Part shown: positions 1 to 14,594 of the stretch, piece after piece
Position numbering within the stretch: the first letter of the stretch is position 1
Layout: each line of letters opens with the position of its first letter
Origin: Perognathus longimembris pacificus
Lineage: Eukaryota; Chordata; Mammalia; Rodentia; Heteromyidae
NCBI RefSeq assembly: GCF_023159225.1
Contig: NC_063168.1
Location: forward strand, 56,089,398 to 56,153,397
Reading direction: 5' to 3'
Length of the DNA: 64,000 bases
Translations under genes and position numbers: made by a program
The notes under the pieces: generated by a model
Seen by the model: the letters and a program-made list of their open reading frames with translations, nothing else
Told to the model about the DNA's origin: nothing
Database searches by the model: none

Positions 1-204
1 GTGTCTCTTGAGGAATCCATCAGTTCTTACGTTAACTAGTGCGAATCTACAGTGTCATTAGGATAATTAATTTGCTGTCCTCTTTCAACAAGCCATAAAA
101 TTCACACACTTTAGACAGGATGGTCACAAATTTGTCACCAGGCTGGGCTAAAAAAATGAATTACAAACCATCCTGGGCTAGATGGGCCTGGAAAAAAAAA
201 ATGA

Positions 205-695
205 TGTGAAGTGACTGAAGGAAGGCAGGCATAGAGAGACGAAGGATGCGTGTTTTCTCTCCTATGTGGAAGCTAGAGCTAACATACAAATGCATAAGAA
301 AACACGTACAGGTGTCCACCACTGTACACAAGTGTATTAAGCAAAATCTGGTATTTTGGGGGGACAATTCAGAAGGTATAAATTCCTTAAAAAGACAAAT
401 GCACAATTTACCAGATGAATACCAAGAAACTGGTACTTGAAAGTTAGGGGAGAGGAGCAAAGCTTAAGGGGAGGGAGGTAGCAGAATAAAGAGAGGAAGG
501 AGGGTAGAATGTAGTCATAAAACTCAATGCTTATCCTACGAAACTATGAAAATTGAAGGGCAGGGACAGGTTTGGAGGGATGGGGAGAATGATGAAAGGA
601 GTGATATCAACCAAGATGTACTGCATTCATAAACAGATTTGTTGAATGGTAACTCCTTTGTGCAACTACTGAAACGTAATACAATTTTTTTAAAA
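205..695 (+). mobile_element. L1 3'-end fragment
   Basis: It contains the L1 3'-UTR-like stretch ctctcctatgtggaagctag, then purine-rich sequence. It ends with the block 'ttgaatggtaactcctttgtgcaacta...' that recurs at 10505-10720 and 42565-42715. The recurring 3' block next to an L1 body at 42 kb identifies it as an L1 tail. Confidence 0.55.
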
Positions 696-935
696 GGCCC
701 TGTTTTGAAAATCAAAACAGACAACCAATCCAAAAATTTCACATTTTGCCTCTCTAAAACTGGGACTTTTTCTGGAATATGTTAACTTATAAGATGTCAT
801 TGGTTCAAGAAAGACCCCAATTCTAGGTAATGCCAATTGCTTCAGTGGCTAAACCAGACTAATTCATTCCTATTGAAAAATGCCAAAAAAAATTTCAATG
901 TTAACAACAACAACAAAAGAAAAACGTTTATTTAC

Positions 936-972
936 CTTTGCATTTGTATCCTTGCTTGATGATGCCCCAGAG
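936..972 (-). CDS. RASGRP3: RASGRP3 coding exon 13 (residues 515-526), C1 domain
   Basis: A 37-base exon: acceptor tcttttgttacag, then [12 protein letters not shown] and the first base of the Asp527 codon, donor gtaaat. It supplies the C1 zinc ligand C525 (C-X13-C from C511) and the LWG...QGYKC core of diacylglycerol/phorbol ester-binding C1 domains. The remaining ligands (C, H, C, C) and the C-terminal tail must lie in exons left of base 1; nothing matching them is visible at 1-935. Confidence 0.93.
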
Positions 973-3900
973 CTGTAACAAAAGACAAAGCAATGTCAGG
1001 GCATCTGAAGAAAAATCTTGAAGGAAAACAGGGCTACAGAAAAGGATGTCCTGGGAAACAGGATAATAAGAACACAAACAGGATGTAGCTGCTGGGGACA
1101 CACTTCCTTTTTGAAAGGAAAACCTTCCCTCAGCTTTTCCAGCTGTGGTGATAACCAGAGCTTTTGCTTTCCTTTTCTTCCTCAAAGCCAAACAGGAGTG
1201 GGGATGGGAAGCTGAAGTTGGTACTTTGGTGATGATAGAGTCTCAGGAAAATTTACTGGAAGAGATGGCCACTTGGTGTTAGAAGCCCTTAGCTCTCCCT
1301 GCCCTTCAATAATGATGCCTTTGATTCCCTTTGTGGGAAATCAAGTACTCTTACTTGATTCCTGCCCTGTTATTTTCTGAGTTGTACTTGTTTCTTGAGG
1401 AATCCAGAAGAGGAATAGATTACATGTATTCATGTATTCAGAATTCATAGTTGCTCTATGTTTGACTTGTGCCAGGGCAGTTGGAGATGTCACAAGTGCT
1501 CAGTTTCTGCTAACCAGGAGTAATGACTTCCACGTGGTTAATAAGTAGGATGTGATTATTAAATAAGAATTGCAAGATACCAGTGTTTTGGACTAAGCTG
1601 CTGCACTGGACCCTAAGAGACCAGATTAAAAATCAAAATGGAGTCACCTGCACTCAGGTTCTACGCCACCAAGCTGAAACTAAGTTATTTATCAGACCTC
1701 CCCAGAAACCAGGGGAAATGAGAAATAACAGCTACATTTCCCAAACATCCAGTGCCAGTGGCCACAATAATGACCTTCCTTCTACTTATCCCTACAACCT
1801 GGAGGAAATTAATTGGCTAGTGGGTTCTCTCTTGCTCTGTACCCCTAACCATGACTTACGGGCAAATCAAGGGACCAATTAGTTTTATTAGTGTTTATTT
1901 ACTTTTTTTTATTATTCTTAAGTAGTTGTACAAAGCGATTTCCATTCAACATGTCAGTTTGTGACTACAATTCATCTTGATCAATCTCATACCTTTCATC
2001 ATTCTCCTCCAGCTCTCCCAACCTCACCCATCCCTTCAATTTACCTAATTCCATTTTTACATATGTACATTAAATATCATGACCATTAAATATCATATAC
2101 ATCAAATATCATTGACCACCCTTCCTCTCTCCATTCCTCTGTTTTCTTCAACCTCTCCATGTCTGTAAAACCAACCAGTGCTACTTGACTCTTATAAAGT
2201 ACTTATTCTGTTATGGTTCTAGAATCCCAAACAAAGCCAATTAAGATCTTTAAGTTGAACTGCCATGACAAATACCCCAGGAGAGGTTTAAAGGTCTGAA
2301 GCTCAATAGAAAGTCTTTGCCCATGCAGTTCTGTGATATTATCCTGTTGGTGGTATCTTTACTGTTTTCATGTAGGCTCCATCTAAATTCTGAGTTCAAG
2401 GAAGCCTTTCCAATTCCTCCCTTCTCTCTGTCCACAGAACTGGGTACAGGGACAATGAGGGTGCCAAATACCACAGTATATTGAGCTCAACTTAATTAAT
2501 AGGCTTAGCTCAAGGTGAAAGAATTCCATTGTCAACATTTCCAGAGGTCAAGTTAGGTATATGTTGTTTGCTTAATGGAATGATGTGGAAAGAAGCAGGA
2601 TCAGTGGCCTCCTGGGGCTCATGAACACTTTTGTGTTGTATTTCAGGCCAACACAGCCTCTGAGTGTGGGAATCATGGCCCTAGGGAAATAGCAAGGGAA
2701 TTTCAATGCATAGTGAGTGACTCAGGACAGCAGATAGACTGTTCTTTAACTTTTCCTAACAAGGAAATCCTACCTGCAGAAAGCCCAGGATTCCTATGAG
2801 CCTCAAAAGTTACTTAAAATGAATTATTAAGGGCTGGGGCACAGTGATTGAGTGCTTGCCTAACCTGTGTGAGGCCTTGGGTTCGAGCCCCAGTGCCACA
2901 AATAAAAATGTTCTCCCTCTCCCGGCAAAAAGATAAAGAATCAGTCAAAGGCAGAGACGTTCCCAGACCCTCTTCCTTTAAAGGGAAAATGTGGTGGACT
3001 TGTGTAGGTTTCATCAGAATGCATTATTAAGATGCAAACACCTCCCAAGACAAGGCAACACTCTGCCTTGGGGCAGGAAAAATTATTTGACAACTAAGTG
3101 GCTGAAAGACTCAGGAGCAGAGGATGAGCAGAAAAGGTATGGATGCAGGAAAGGGAAGTGGGTGATCAGCAGAGTCAGGTTTTGTCTGGAACCACAGGGA
3201 TTTGAAGCTGATCTAGCCGGCTTCTCCTTTGTAAAAGGTGATATGATAATCCAAGAAATACATAATTGATCTGTTTCCACCACCTGGAAGACTTTGCACT
3301 GATAAGAAATATTCTCCATTGGACTAGCTTGTAATAGGAACAGGTAATGATGGTAAATAACATTTATTGAACTTGTGTTATGTGAAAGGCATAGTTTAAA
3401 GCTCCTTATATGTATAAACTTACTTGATGTTCATGGTGGCCTTATGAGAATAGACAATATTTTCCTCATCTTTACAAGGTGTCATAGCTACTAAGTAAGG
3501 AAAGGAGACTGTGTCACCTGAGGAAAACATAGGAAGGCATCATTTCTAGTATTCTGCATGTTAACAAACCCACTGCAGTGGGCAAAAAGAATGACCTAAA
3601 GAAGTACATTCCAAGGGGATTGGGGAGTGCACACCTGTAATCCTAGCACTAGGGAGGCTGGGGTAGGAGGATTGCCAAGCTGGAGGCTAGCTTAAGCTAA
3701 ACAGTGAGACCGACAGGGGGATATGTACTAATATTCAGATTTGGTACATGATAAGCACAGCTTCTATAGCTGCTGAAAAAGCTACAGTCAGGGAAGAGAA
3801 CTAGCAGGAGGGAAAGTGAGCACATGGTTTGCCAATGCTCACCTGATCACAATGAGACAACACTAGCCAGGGAGAAGGGCAGGGTCAGTGTGTCAGGCAA

Positions 3901-6900
3901 GGAAAGTAGAAGGCAAACTCATGTAGATAGGTATCAGGAGTATTTCCCACAATCCTTTGTCCTGAAATCATAGGCTGAAGCAACCTTTAGGGGAATTCTT
4001 TGTGATGTCAGGGAGCACTGGACTGAGAGTCAGGATCCCTGGCTGTAATTCATTGTCCTGCTGCTAATTAATTGTCTGTGTGCCCTCAAGGAAGTCACCT
4101 TAACTTTTCTAGGTTTCAGTGTCTTCGATTACAAAATAAGGGGGTTACCAACATTCTCTTAGTTCTGGATTCCTAGTTCAGACCTGTACTGTAGGGACGG
4201 TAGACTCTGTCCTCCTTAAAAGAGAATCTATTTCTTTTTTAAAGCCAGGTGACCAGGAAATGGTTTCTTGCATTCCTTCACAATCCCTTTCAATGACATA
4301 TCTTTAGAATTCTACTTATAAATTTCCTTTAAAAAGTGATCTTTTTATGTTTGTAAATTAAGCTCAGATGAAATTTTACCAATGAAATTAGGAACATTTA
4401 AAAAAATATAGAGGACTATAAAAACTAACAATAGCCTGCTTACAGAACTCTAAGGGTATCAAGGAATGCTTAAAAAGGAATATAGCAAACATCCCATGAT
4501 ATGTTCTTTGCTGCAACATGTTACTTTATCACTGGTGTAACTTTATCACTACAATACCATGGTGGATTAGCTGCTCTGTTGAGACTCCTTTGCAGGTAGG
4601 AAATGGAGACTCAGAGATGGTTAATAACTTCATTCAAGGACCTAGAATTAGAAGGGGACAGAACTGAGATTCAGACCCTGGGTTCTAGGCTCCAAGTCCA
4701 GAGCTTTCTACTTTATTTCAGCTGTATGTGGGACCATGCAGAGCAGCACTCATGCCCTGATAAGTCTAAAACAGGCATGTGGACTTCCTGGGAAAGACAA
4801 CCTTGTTTCTTCCACAGGACTAGCACCCACGTAAAAGGGGGAGAAAAGAGCAGAGGTGGTAATCATTGCACCTCACCATAGGACAGATGACTTATCCCAG
4901 CCTTTGGCTGAACTATGCCATTCACCACTGCCTGACCAGTTGTTTGATGAGTTGGACTTTACAGGACAGCATGGCACCCAGCCTTATCTTTCTTATCTTA
5001 TTTTATTTTATTTGGTGCTGGTCCCAAGGTTTTAACTTAGGGCCTTGGTACTGTCTCTGAGGCTAGCACTCTACCACTCGAGCCACAGCTCCACTTCAGG
5101 TGCTGAAGTGGAAATAAAGAGTCTCACAGACTTTCCTGCCTGGCTGGCTTTGAACTGTGATCCTCAGACCTCAGCCTCTTGGGTAGCTAGAATTATAGGT
5201 GTGAACCAATAGTCCTTGGCTGCCTCAGCATTTGTTAAAACTTTAAATCATTCTAGAAAAACTAGAGACCCATGAAAAAGGAGGCACATTTGTTTTCAGA
5301 TGGAGTGGTCTGGCCACACATTCCCAGTGGAAACACTATCAGAAGAGGAAGTCCCCCCCCCACCCCCAGGGTAGGTGTAAGCTAATTAGGCTCACCTATC
5401 TTTGTAAACAAATGAGTTGCTTGTGACCACCCTGGGCCATCTTTCTGCTTGAAAACAAACACCTACCCTTGGGTCCTCCTAACCAGCGAGGGCAGAAAAG
5501 TCCAAAAGACTCTTATCTCCAATAAACTACTCAGAAAAAGCTGAAAGGGGTGCTGTGGCTTAAGTTGTAGAGCATAAACCTTGAGCACAAAGAGGCCCAG
5601 GGAGAGCACTCAGGCCCTGAGTTCAAGCCCCCAGGACTGGCCAAAGAAGAAAAAGAAAAGAAGATTAAGTAAGTAGTATTTATTCTGACTATCATCTTCT
5701 CTCCAAAGATCTATTTTTTCCTGTTAAAATTGGAAGTTATTAAGCTTGCCAAGATGGATTTGCAGTGATGAATACATTATTAGATAAGTGCTGGAAGGAA
5801 CTGGCTGACATTAGTGTTCCCCTTATTTGTCATCATTGATGCATCTCAGTGATGGGTACCAGCACTCTCTGGGCTGACACCTTTCCCTGGCCACAGTTAG
5901 ACAAACCAGTCTCGAACTAACAGGCCACACCTGCCTTCCCTGTCTTGCTTAGCTCTATATACCCAGAACATGGCTAACCTCACAGGTCTTGCTTTTGTTT
6001 CGACTGTGTCCTAGATTTTAAGCCACCATGTTTTACTTCTGATCTAAAGCAGATGATGGGTGGACTCTATGCAGTCTACCCTTTCCTTACCTTCTTGAGA
6101 TATGACAAAAATAACTACATATAAGGGAAATTTTAAAAAAAACACAATGGAAAGAAAACTTACAAATCCTGCACAGTGTTCGCAGAAGGTTGGCTTGAGA
6201 TAAGTCATCTCCTGAAAATTATGGACAAATCCTGGTCCCATTTTACAGTGTAGTTGGGATTTAGCTCTCAGGAAGTAAGCCATCATTTCATCTTTACTAA
6301 TTAGGCCATCCCTGTGAGGAGAATCAGAGAAGGAAGGGATCTTTGAGTATCATAGTGCTAAGGAGTTGCCATACTTCAATCACCCACCTCTCCAATCTCT
6401 GTGACCCAAACCAGATGAAGAATGTTCTCTTCCCTGTTACATCTGGAAGAAAGAGAGGATTTTGAAGGACAGGATCCAACATGCAAAGACATTTTCAAGA
6501 ACTAGAAAACAGTGTGTGCATGTGTGTGCATGAACATAGACCATATATATGTGTGAACACATGTGGCCTGTGTACTCCGGCTCAGTAAGTCTCCTTTATT
6601 ACCGAGTAGTGGCATCCAGAGGGACATTTTTCTAGCCCTTTCCGAACTGGAGGATTTCAAGAATCATGCTGCTGGGGAAAGGCAAGAGATTACATTTACA
6701 CAATCCACCATTCAGCCTGATACCATGACTACGTCCTCAGTGATTTCATTCATGTGCTAGTGGCTCACAGCCCAGCCACTAGAGTGATTGTTCCAGATCT
6801 CCTCCACCTAGAACAAATTCTAGTTCCATACACTTCCCTACCCCAGGCAAATTACATATACTGACTGCTTGCTTATCAAAACAAAATCAAATCCATATAC

Positions 6901-9900
6901 CAAATGTGAGCTCCATATTGTCTTTTCTCCCCAGGAGCATGTGATGGAGATCAGATTTTTCTTGCCCTTTGGACTTCCTTTATACCTCCTCTCTCCTCTC
7001 TTGGTTCTTCCTATGACTCAGGAAGGGAGACTCCCCAACTCTTCACCTCTGTGGAACCCTGTCCCTTCTAGGCCCTGAGCAATCTATTTACTTGGTTTTT
7101 CCTTTGTTTGAAAATAGGACTTTCCCTCCCTGAAACTCTCTCCTCTATGGTGATGTTTTCCACACTTTTCTCTCTGCCTTTTCTTATTCACAATGTTCTC
7201 AAATCTAGCATTAATCAAACTTCTTATTCACTTTCCATACACTTAGGTTCCATTCCACAGAAACTGTTCTCAGTGGTTCTTTGAGGTTTGGCATCTCTTG
7301 GGAGCTGGTGGCCTGGGGACATGCTTCCTTTGCTCCAGCGATGAAGTGATTCCAGTAGCTCTGCTTTCCTTTCTTCCTTCTTTTCTGGTTCTTCTGCAGG
7401 GTCCACTTGACGTTTTCCGCTTCAGCCTCTGAGGAGGGAAGCCCCTGCGGGCTCATTCCTCAGGCCCTCCGCTCGCCTCCTGCACTTCCCCTGGGCAGTC
7501 ATCTGCATGCACCCAATTCCAGCCACTTCTGCTGAAGATTTAGTTCATATCTCTACCCATGATTGAGCTCCTAGATTTTGAACCACGGTCTTCAAAAAAA
7601 GTTTCCAGACATGGCTTTCTCTTTTCAGTTCTCTCTCAAAATCAACCTGTCTAAGCCCAACCATATCCACTTTTTCCAGTATGCCATATCACCAGTCCCA
7701 GGTGCAATTAGCCATGACAATTTTCTCCCAGATATAGGACTTTCCTATCTTTTACTTGCTTTATATGCTAAAAAAAACTTGAGAAATCCTTCACAAATCT
7801 TATTAATGAAATTAATAATATAAAATTAATTTTGTTAATAATATTATTACATTTATATATCAATACATTTTTTAATTAAATTTCTAAAAATTAAAAAGCC
7901 AGCTAGTGTCTTATCTATCTCAAGTCTTCTAGGAGAGACAGACAAAAGTTCTCACAGAGACTTTTGTGGAAACAGAGATCCTTGAGGTGCTATCAGATAG
8001 TGCTCAGAGAGTTCATGGTTATACACAAATGCGTCTGTAAAATGGGGTGGTATCCCAACACCCCCAAAGAAGAGTTGCAACACATATTAAGGCCTATCAA
8101 AATTTTGGAGAAGTATTACAATGAAGACATCATTTGATTAGACTGAACCCCACATTTCCCACACTCAGGTAATAGCTGTTCCAAAAATACTAAGAGCTAG
8201 TTCCATGTCACAGAGTTTGGAAAACAATAGACAAATATTCATTTGAGACTTCCCAGTGTGCACACACCCAAACTCCTGTGCAAGTAGCTATGGTAAAATT
8301 TGAGGTATTAATGTGAGGTATCAATCACAGCGTCTGGTGCAAGAAATCCTGGCAGCAAACCAGGAAAAGTTCAACAAGTCATCCCAAGAGAAAACCCATT
8401 TCTGGAGCTATCTATGAATATTAATTGATAGAAACAGATCACAGAGTTAGAGACAGAGATTGAGATCTGATCTACAGAGCCATAGAGAAAAGGAAGGCAG
8501 GCAGGGAGTGATCTTCAATCCATATCCTGTTTACCTATCACAGAGAGTAAACTAGAGAAGAACTGGATAGTCAGCAGGTAACTTAAATTTTACTATGCAA
8601 AGAGAGTTTATGTTTCTCACCATGCAATTTGTTCCAAAGGCATTCTTCATTTGGGATATAGAGTGAAGATAAATTTTAAGTTCTTTGTGTTCAAATATCA
8701 AGGCTTCTGAATGACTTACAGCCTTTTAAAAAAATTCTTCATACTGATAAAAATGTGCTTAAGCTAATCAAATTAGTTGACCATGACTTAATCTGAACAT
8801 TTCATCAATATAAAAATCAGAATTTTATTATAGATGGTTATTTTTAACTCATGGCCTCAAGCTTGCTTGGCTTGTTCATTGGGCTGGCAATCTACCTCTT
8901 GAGCCATGCTATTATGGAGGTACAATCTCAAGGACTTTTCTGCCCAGGCTGGCCTTGAACTGTGTTTCTCTAGATTTCAGTTTCCTGAGTAGCTAGGCTT
9001 ACAGGCCTGAACCACAGGTGCCTAGATAGAGATGCTTTTTCCAATTAGGCATTAATCACACACTTTAAAAAATCAATCAATCTCTAATTCTCAAGTTCAT
9101 GTCTAGTTTGAGCTACATAATAACCTTCTGTCTCAAAAAACAACAACTAATAAAGCTATTCATGTCAGGCTTCCCAGCAATTATTTTATATATTTAAAAA
9201 AATAAGTCTGATGTTCACTTTTAAGGCCATTAAAATTTTCAGGAATCATTTTGAGCTAAAGAAGCTACAATTTCATTTATTTACAAAAACAAAAATATGG
9301 GTACTTCCTGCTATCAGCAAATGCCATCTACTTTCATGATGATCATAAATAATCTAAAACAAAAATTTCTCCGCATACCTGATTTTTCAGATTGTTCCAG
9401 GTCCGTGTATGCTGTGGGCTCTCCTAAAGCAGTTATAACAGCATCTTTCCTCTATACCTCCCTAACAGATTTTCTTGGAGTTGATAGCTAAGCAGTAGAA
9501 GTAGTGAAAGAAATGGACTGCAAAGGTTGATTTGCAAGTGGACACAATGATAGAGTCTTCCCTGTGACTCTCTCCAACTAGTTATTTCCTGGCAACCACT
9601 GAAAAGGCAGATTTGGCATATTTGAAGCAGTCAAGATGTGATAGGTGCTCCTGTTTCCCTCTGATAGTTTTTTTCATTAAAAAAACAAAAACAAAATGTT
9701 GCTAGCCAGGCACTGTTGACTCAACACCTATAATCATAGCTACTCAGGAGGTTGATATCTGGAGGATCACAGTGTAAGGCCAGCCCAGGCAGAAAACTCA
9801 TGAGTAACCAACAGAATGCTGAACTGGAGACATGGCTCAAGTAGTAAATTATCAATGGAGTACGCAAGCTGAACAAAAGCCAAGTTCTGAGTTTAAGCCC

Positions 9901-12900
9901 TAATACTGGCACGCACGCGCACACACACACACAATTTGGGGTGGGGATATACTTTTGTGGCATGATGTTTGCCTTAGTGTGCACCAGGCCTTGGTTTTCA
10001 TCCTCAGTTCCATGGGAATTTTTTTTTTTTTAACTTACTGATCTTTATCCAGGACACAGAAGGAATCCAGGAAGGGAAAGTTGGCAGCTATACTTTCAAA
10101 GTCCTCTTGGGAGATGTATCCATCATGGTCATGATCGTAGTTTCTAAACACGGACTATAAGAGGAAGACAGCATTTACTGAGTGACAATGGGCGACAGAC
10201 CTGTCATGCAAGCATGCTGTCGTACATGCTGCCTTTTACGAAAGAAAGCATGTATCATCCTTTCTCTCAAGGACTTCCAGAATCGAGGGGGCAATAAGGA
10301 AAATCCAGAATCCTTCATAGTATCAGGTAAGGGGTTTGTAGAGGGGAAAAGCTCAAGGAGGTAAGGGGTGTAAATTAAAAAAGACTTCAAGTGAAGTCTA
10401 CACCAAGAAGATCTTTGTGTTAAATAGGAGTTACGCTTAGTCAATTTACAAACACCTTGACAATAGAAAGTGAGGCTTTAAGTTGTTGAATTATCTGGGG
10501 CATTGGAACAAAGAGAGGACGCAGCTGGGGGTGGGGAATGCGGTCAAGACTTCAATCCTACAAAGTTAAGAAAAGTGAGGAGAGGGGCATGTTGGGAGAG
10601 AAGGGGGAGAATGTTGAAAGGGGTGACACTGAGCAAGGTGAATCACATGTTTTCATATACTGTTTTGCAAAATGGCAACTCTTTTGAACTACTGCTTACA
10701 GATAATAAAATATATTAAAATATTTCAGAAATCAAAGTCAATGATGATTGCAATTCTAATCAAATTCCCAGTGGAATTTTTTTTTATAAATTTTTATTGT
10801 CTATCTATCTATATCTATCTGTGTGTGTGTGTGTGTGTGTATTTAGGGGGAGCTTGTTGGAATGAACACACTGATTTTAAAGTTTAAGGGGAAGTGAATA
10901 TGTTAATAGCTTAAAAAAGGATTCACAATGAATGTAATCAGAAGGAATGCACCCTTTTCACAAACAGAACATCCTAAGAAGCTAGAGTCTTCAAAGCAAT
11001 GTGAACAGAGACAGAAATGGATGGCAGGGGCTAATTTGCAAATGGTCGCTTATTCTCCACACACAGCTATGGTGTACCGGGTGATTCCTTCTAGCGGGGC
11101 ATACTCATGGGCATCAAGCAAGAAACCACTGAAATGTTAGACATATCTTACCAGGGTTGAAGCTGGCAAGATGTAAGTTATAAAACCTTCATAAAACCTT
11201 GTATTTTCTTTCTTATAGTTGCATTAAAAAGTAACAAAACATATGCTTCACACTGGTGCCTCACGCTTGTAATCCTAGCTACTCAGGAGGCTGAGATCGG
11301 AGGATTATGGCTCAAAGCCAGCTGGGGCAGGCAAGTCCATGAGACCCTTATCTCCAGTTAACTACCCAAAACTTGGAAGTAGAGCTGTGGCTCACAATGT
11401 TAAAGTGCTGGCCTTAACCAAAACAGTCAAGGAACAACACCCAGATTTTGAGTTCACGCCCTACAACCAAAAAAAAAGGAAAGGAAAGTCAAATCCATAG
11501 GATTTAAAAGGTTAGATTATTAATTGCTGTTGAGTTAAATATCTAATAATCTTCCAGAATAAACTGTCTCCACATACCAGATATGTTAACTATATTAATG
11601 TAAAAAATGCAAAAAATGTTAATGTAATAAAAGTACCAAAGGTAAGTGGACGAAAAGACTTCTCATGTTTTGTAATCTTCACGTGAGAAAGGGCTTTCAT
11701 TGAGACAGAGTCCTGCTATGTAGCCCAACCTCTTCTTGAATTTTCCCTCTTCCCAGCTGAACTTTCTATGTGCCACTGTGCCTTTCTAACCTTCACATGC
11801 TCTGTAAAACTTTTCTCATCAGTATTGCACATTTCCCTGGGTTCTCAAGTTGTAGAATGTTCTTTCTTTTCCTTTAAACATCCTTTCTCAGTAAAAGCAC
11901 ATCCTACCACACAAACTAAACCTACTGTACCTGAGGATATATCAACCCATTAAAGTAGGCATTTAATTAGGACAAGCTCATGATTTCCAGTGCTAAAGAT
12001 GTTTCCATTTCTCCCATATTGGTGTTTCTACTGTTCTATTTGTTGTTGTTGCTTTGGGACAGGATCTTTCTGTGTAGCCCAGTCTGGCCTCAAATTCATG
12101 AACTTCCAAGTGCTGGGACGACAGTCATGTCCTACCATGCTAGATTTTATTACTTTCTCTATATTAAAAAAAGCTGCCAGATCCTTGTGTATATGAAGTG
12201 GCTTTTCTGCCTTCTATGGCATCATGCTCTGGTCACAGATCCCTAAAAAATACAGCAGTTACTCCTGCCATGGGGTAACTAATTTATCTGGCATTTTACT
12301 CTTACTCACATGGATTCTTCATGAGTGATTCTAAGACCTCCCCTCCCCCAAGCTTTTCAAAACTGGCAGCAATGGGACGTGGCAAGAGTTGGGAGTATCT
12401 GAGAATATCTGGGCGGGTAAGAACACACTGAAAAGGGAGGGAAGGCCTTTGGGGGTAAGCGCCTTCTGCCCAGCCCAGAGGTCAATGCCAAGAGGACCTA
12501 AATGTCTGCCACATTGTTTCTGCTTTCCTGTTTTCCTGGCCTCCCTCCCTCTCATCTCATCTTGAGGCCAATCACAGAACAATACTGCAAAGAGAAAAGG
12601 GTCTTCTAGAACATTCTGTGCATTCTCTTTCAACTACCACTCACCTCCACCAGTTTCCGTATGTGCTTGTTGATGACTGTGGGGTCTGGCTTTGGCACTA
12701 CCCCTGATGCCCACTCAAGGGGCACCACAGGCTTGGTGGGTGTTGTCGGGGAGGTAGGCTGCTGAGAGAAGACACACAGTTTTCAACTTTAGCTGGTCCT
12801 GGAGCTACTAGCACCAGGGAAGCTGAGAAAGACAATTCTGAGCATTAATTACCTGATCACAGTAGGAACTTCCACTCCTCTGCCACTTCAAGGTTTATAA

Positions 12901-14540
12901 AATAAGCATCATTTGTTAATGGGATCCAGTACCTACCTAGTGTGCTTTGTTTAGTAACACGGTACTATGGTTCTTATTTTAATTTTAAGTGTTTATTTTT
13001 GATTTTTTGAGATAGCATCTTGCTCTGTAGCCAGGGCTGGTCTAAAACTTGCCAAATTCGTGCCTTTAGCCTGGAAATGCTAGGACTACAAGCAGCACTA
13101 CCATGCCTCGCTCGTTCTATTACTTCAAGTGGGAAAAGGAATGCCTTCCCAACTCATTCAAATAGCCAAGTTCCCCAAATATTTCTAAGTCATTCTTATA
13201 TGTATATGTAACAATCCAATATAGTTCACCATATAACATAAGATGTATTTTAAAAACAGTTATCAAGTTGAACATGGTAAGGTACACCTAGTACTGGCAA
13301 GGCTGAGGCAAGAGGACTATAAATCAAAGGTTGGGTTATAGACCAGAATCCTGTCTGAAAAGAAAGCAATATTTATCATTTTTTTTATTATTTTCAAGTA
13401 GTTCTACAAAGGGTTTTCCATTGAACAAAGCAATTTATTAATAAAATGCATCTTGATCAATGTTACCCCTTTCAATATTCTCATCCATCCCTTCCCTACC
13501 ATCTCTTCCTTCACTGTTCTTAATTAGATTCTCTGCATGTCCCCTCTCTTCTCTTCATTTGTCTACGCCTTTCCTGTCATACCTCCCTGCCCCATTCAAG
13601 TATCTTCCTTCTTGGTGTTTTATTTTGCTGAAGGTTGATTTGGGCTTTCAAAGGAATTATACTATTTGAGACATTTCTCTATTTTTAATACTTGCTATCA
13701 GTGATAAATTTGCACTAGAAGATACATGTAAAGCAATGGATCCCAGTGCATATTGGACCAATGCAATGGGCCAAGCTCCTATCTTTGCACCTTGCTCAGT
13801 GTGCCTAATCACTCTGTTAGGCAGATCTTTATGTCTCTCCATTTCTGGGGTACTTGCTTTCTCCATGGGTTCTTCTGTACTTGAGGACATTTAAACTTCC
13901 TATGGGGGAAATAGGGGCAATAATGCATAGCACAAGGATGGTGCACAGACCGTCCTATCCAGAGACTGATGCATCATGGATATCTTCCTGTCCCTGGGAC
14001 CCACACACCAGTTACCTGCATGTGTGAACCTCTATCAGCAGAGTGCATGTGGTGATGAATTGGGAAATAAACATGTTTGCAAGAGGAACTGAGGAATCAC
14101 TAGCACTCCATTAAATCCCAAGCAATGCTGTGAGGTGGGTGTGATTAGTGTTATGTGGATGACTAACAGGACCAAAACTGTTCTACTATTTGGACCCATT
14201 CATGGACATACACACTCATTCACGCATCTGACACCCTCCCCCCTCCTCCTTCACATGTTCTGTCCCTTTCCATCAATATTCTGATCTGACAGATCTGGTA
14301 GAAGATAGAGCTGAGTTCCAAATTGTACAGCAAAGTCTCCCCAAGAACCACAGTAAATTTCGAGGGCACCCAAAGGTGTTTCAAAGCTCCAAGTGCGGTG
14401 CAGTCACCCTCTATATTTGTCAGATGCCATGAAACAACCACCTCAAAGCAACCCACACACAGTTCATTTACCAGGTCCCACAGAATATCTTACAAGGGTA
14501 TCCAATCTTTATGAAGAAAAAAAAATCAATGGAGAGCAAG

Positions 14541-14594
<54 letters not shown>

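Noticed and set aside
6044..6286. 80-residue frame that includes real C1 sequence
   Set aside because: Only the part up to Phe514 is exon; the remainder is intron read past the gtaagt donor. The same read-through explains the frames at 928-1191 and 29477-29854.
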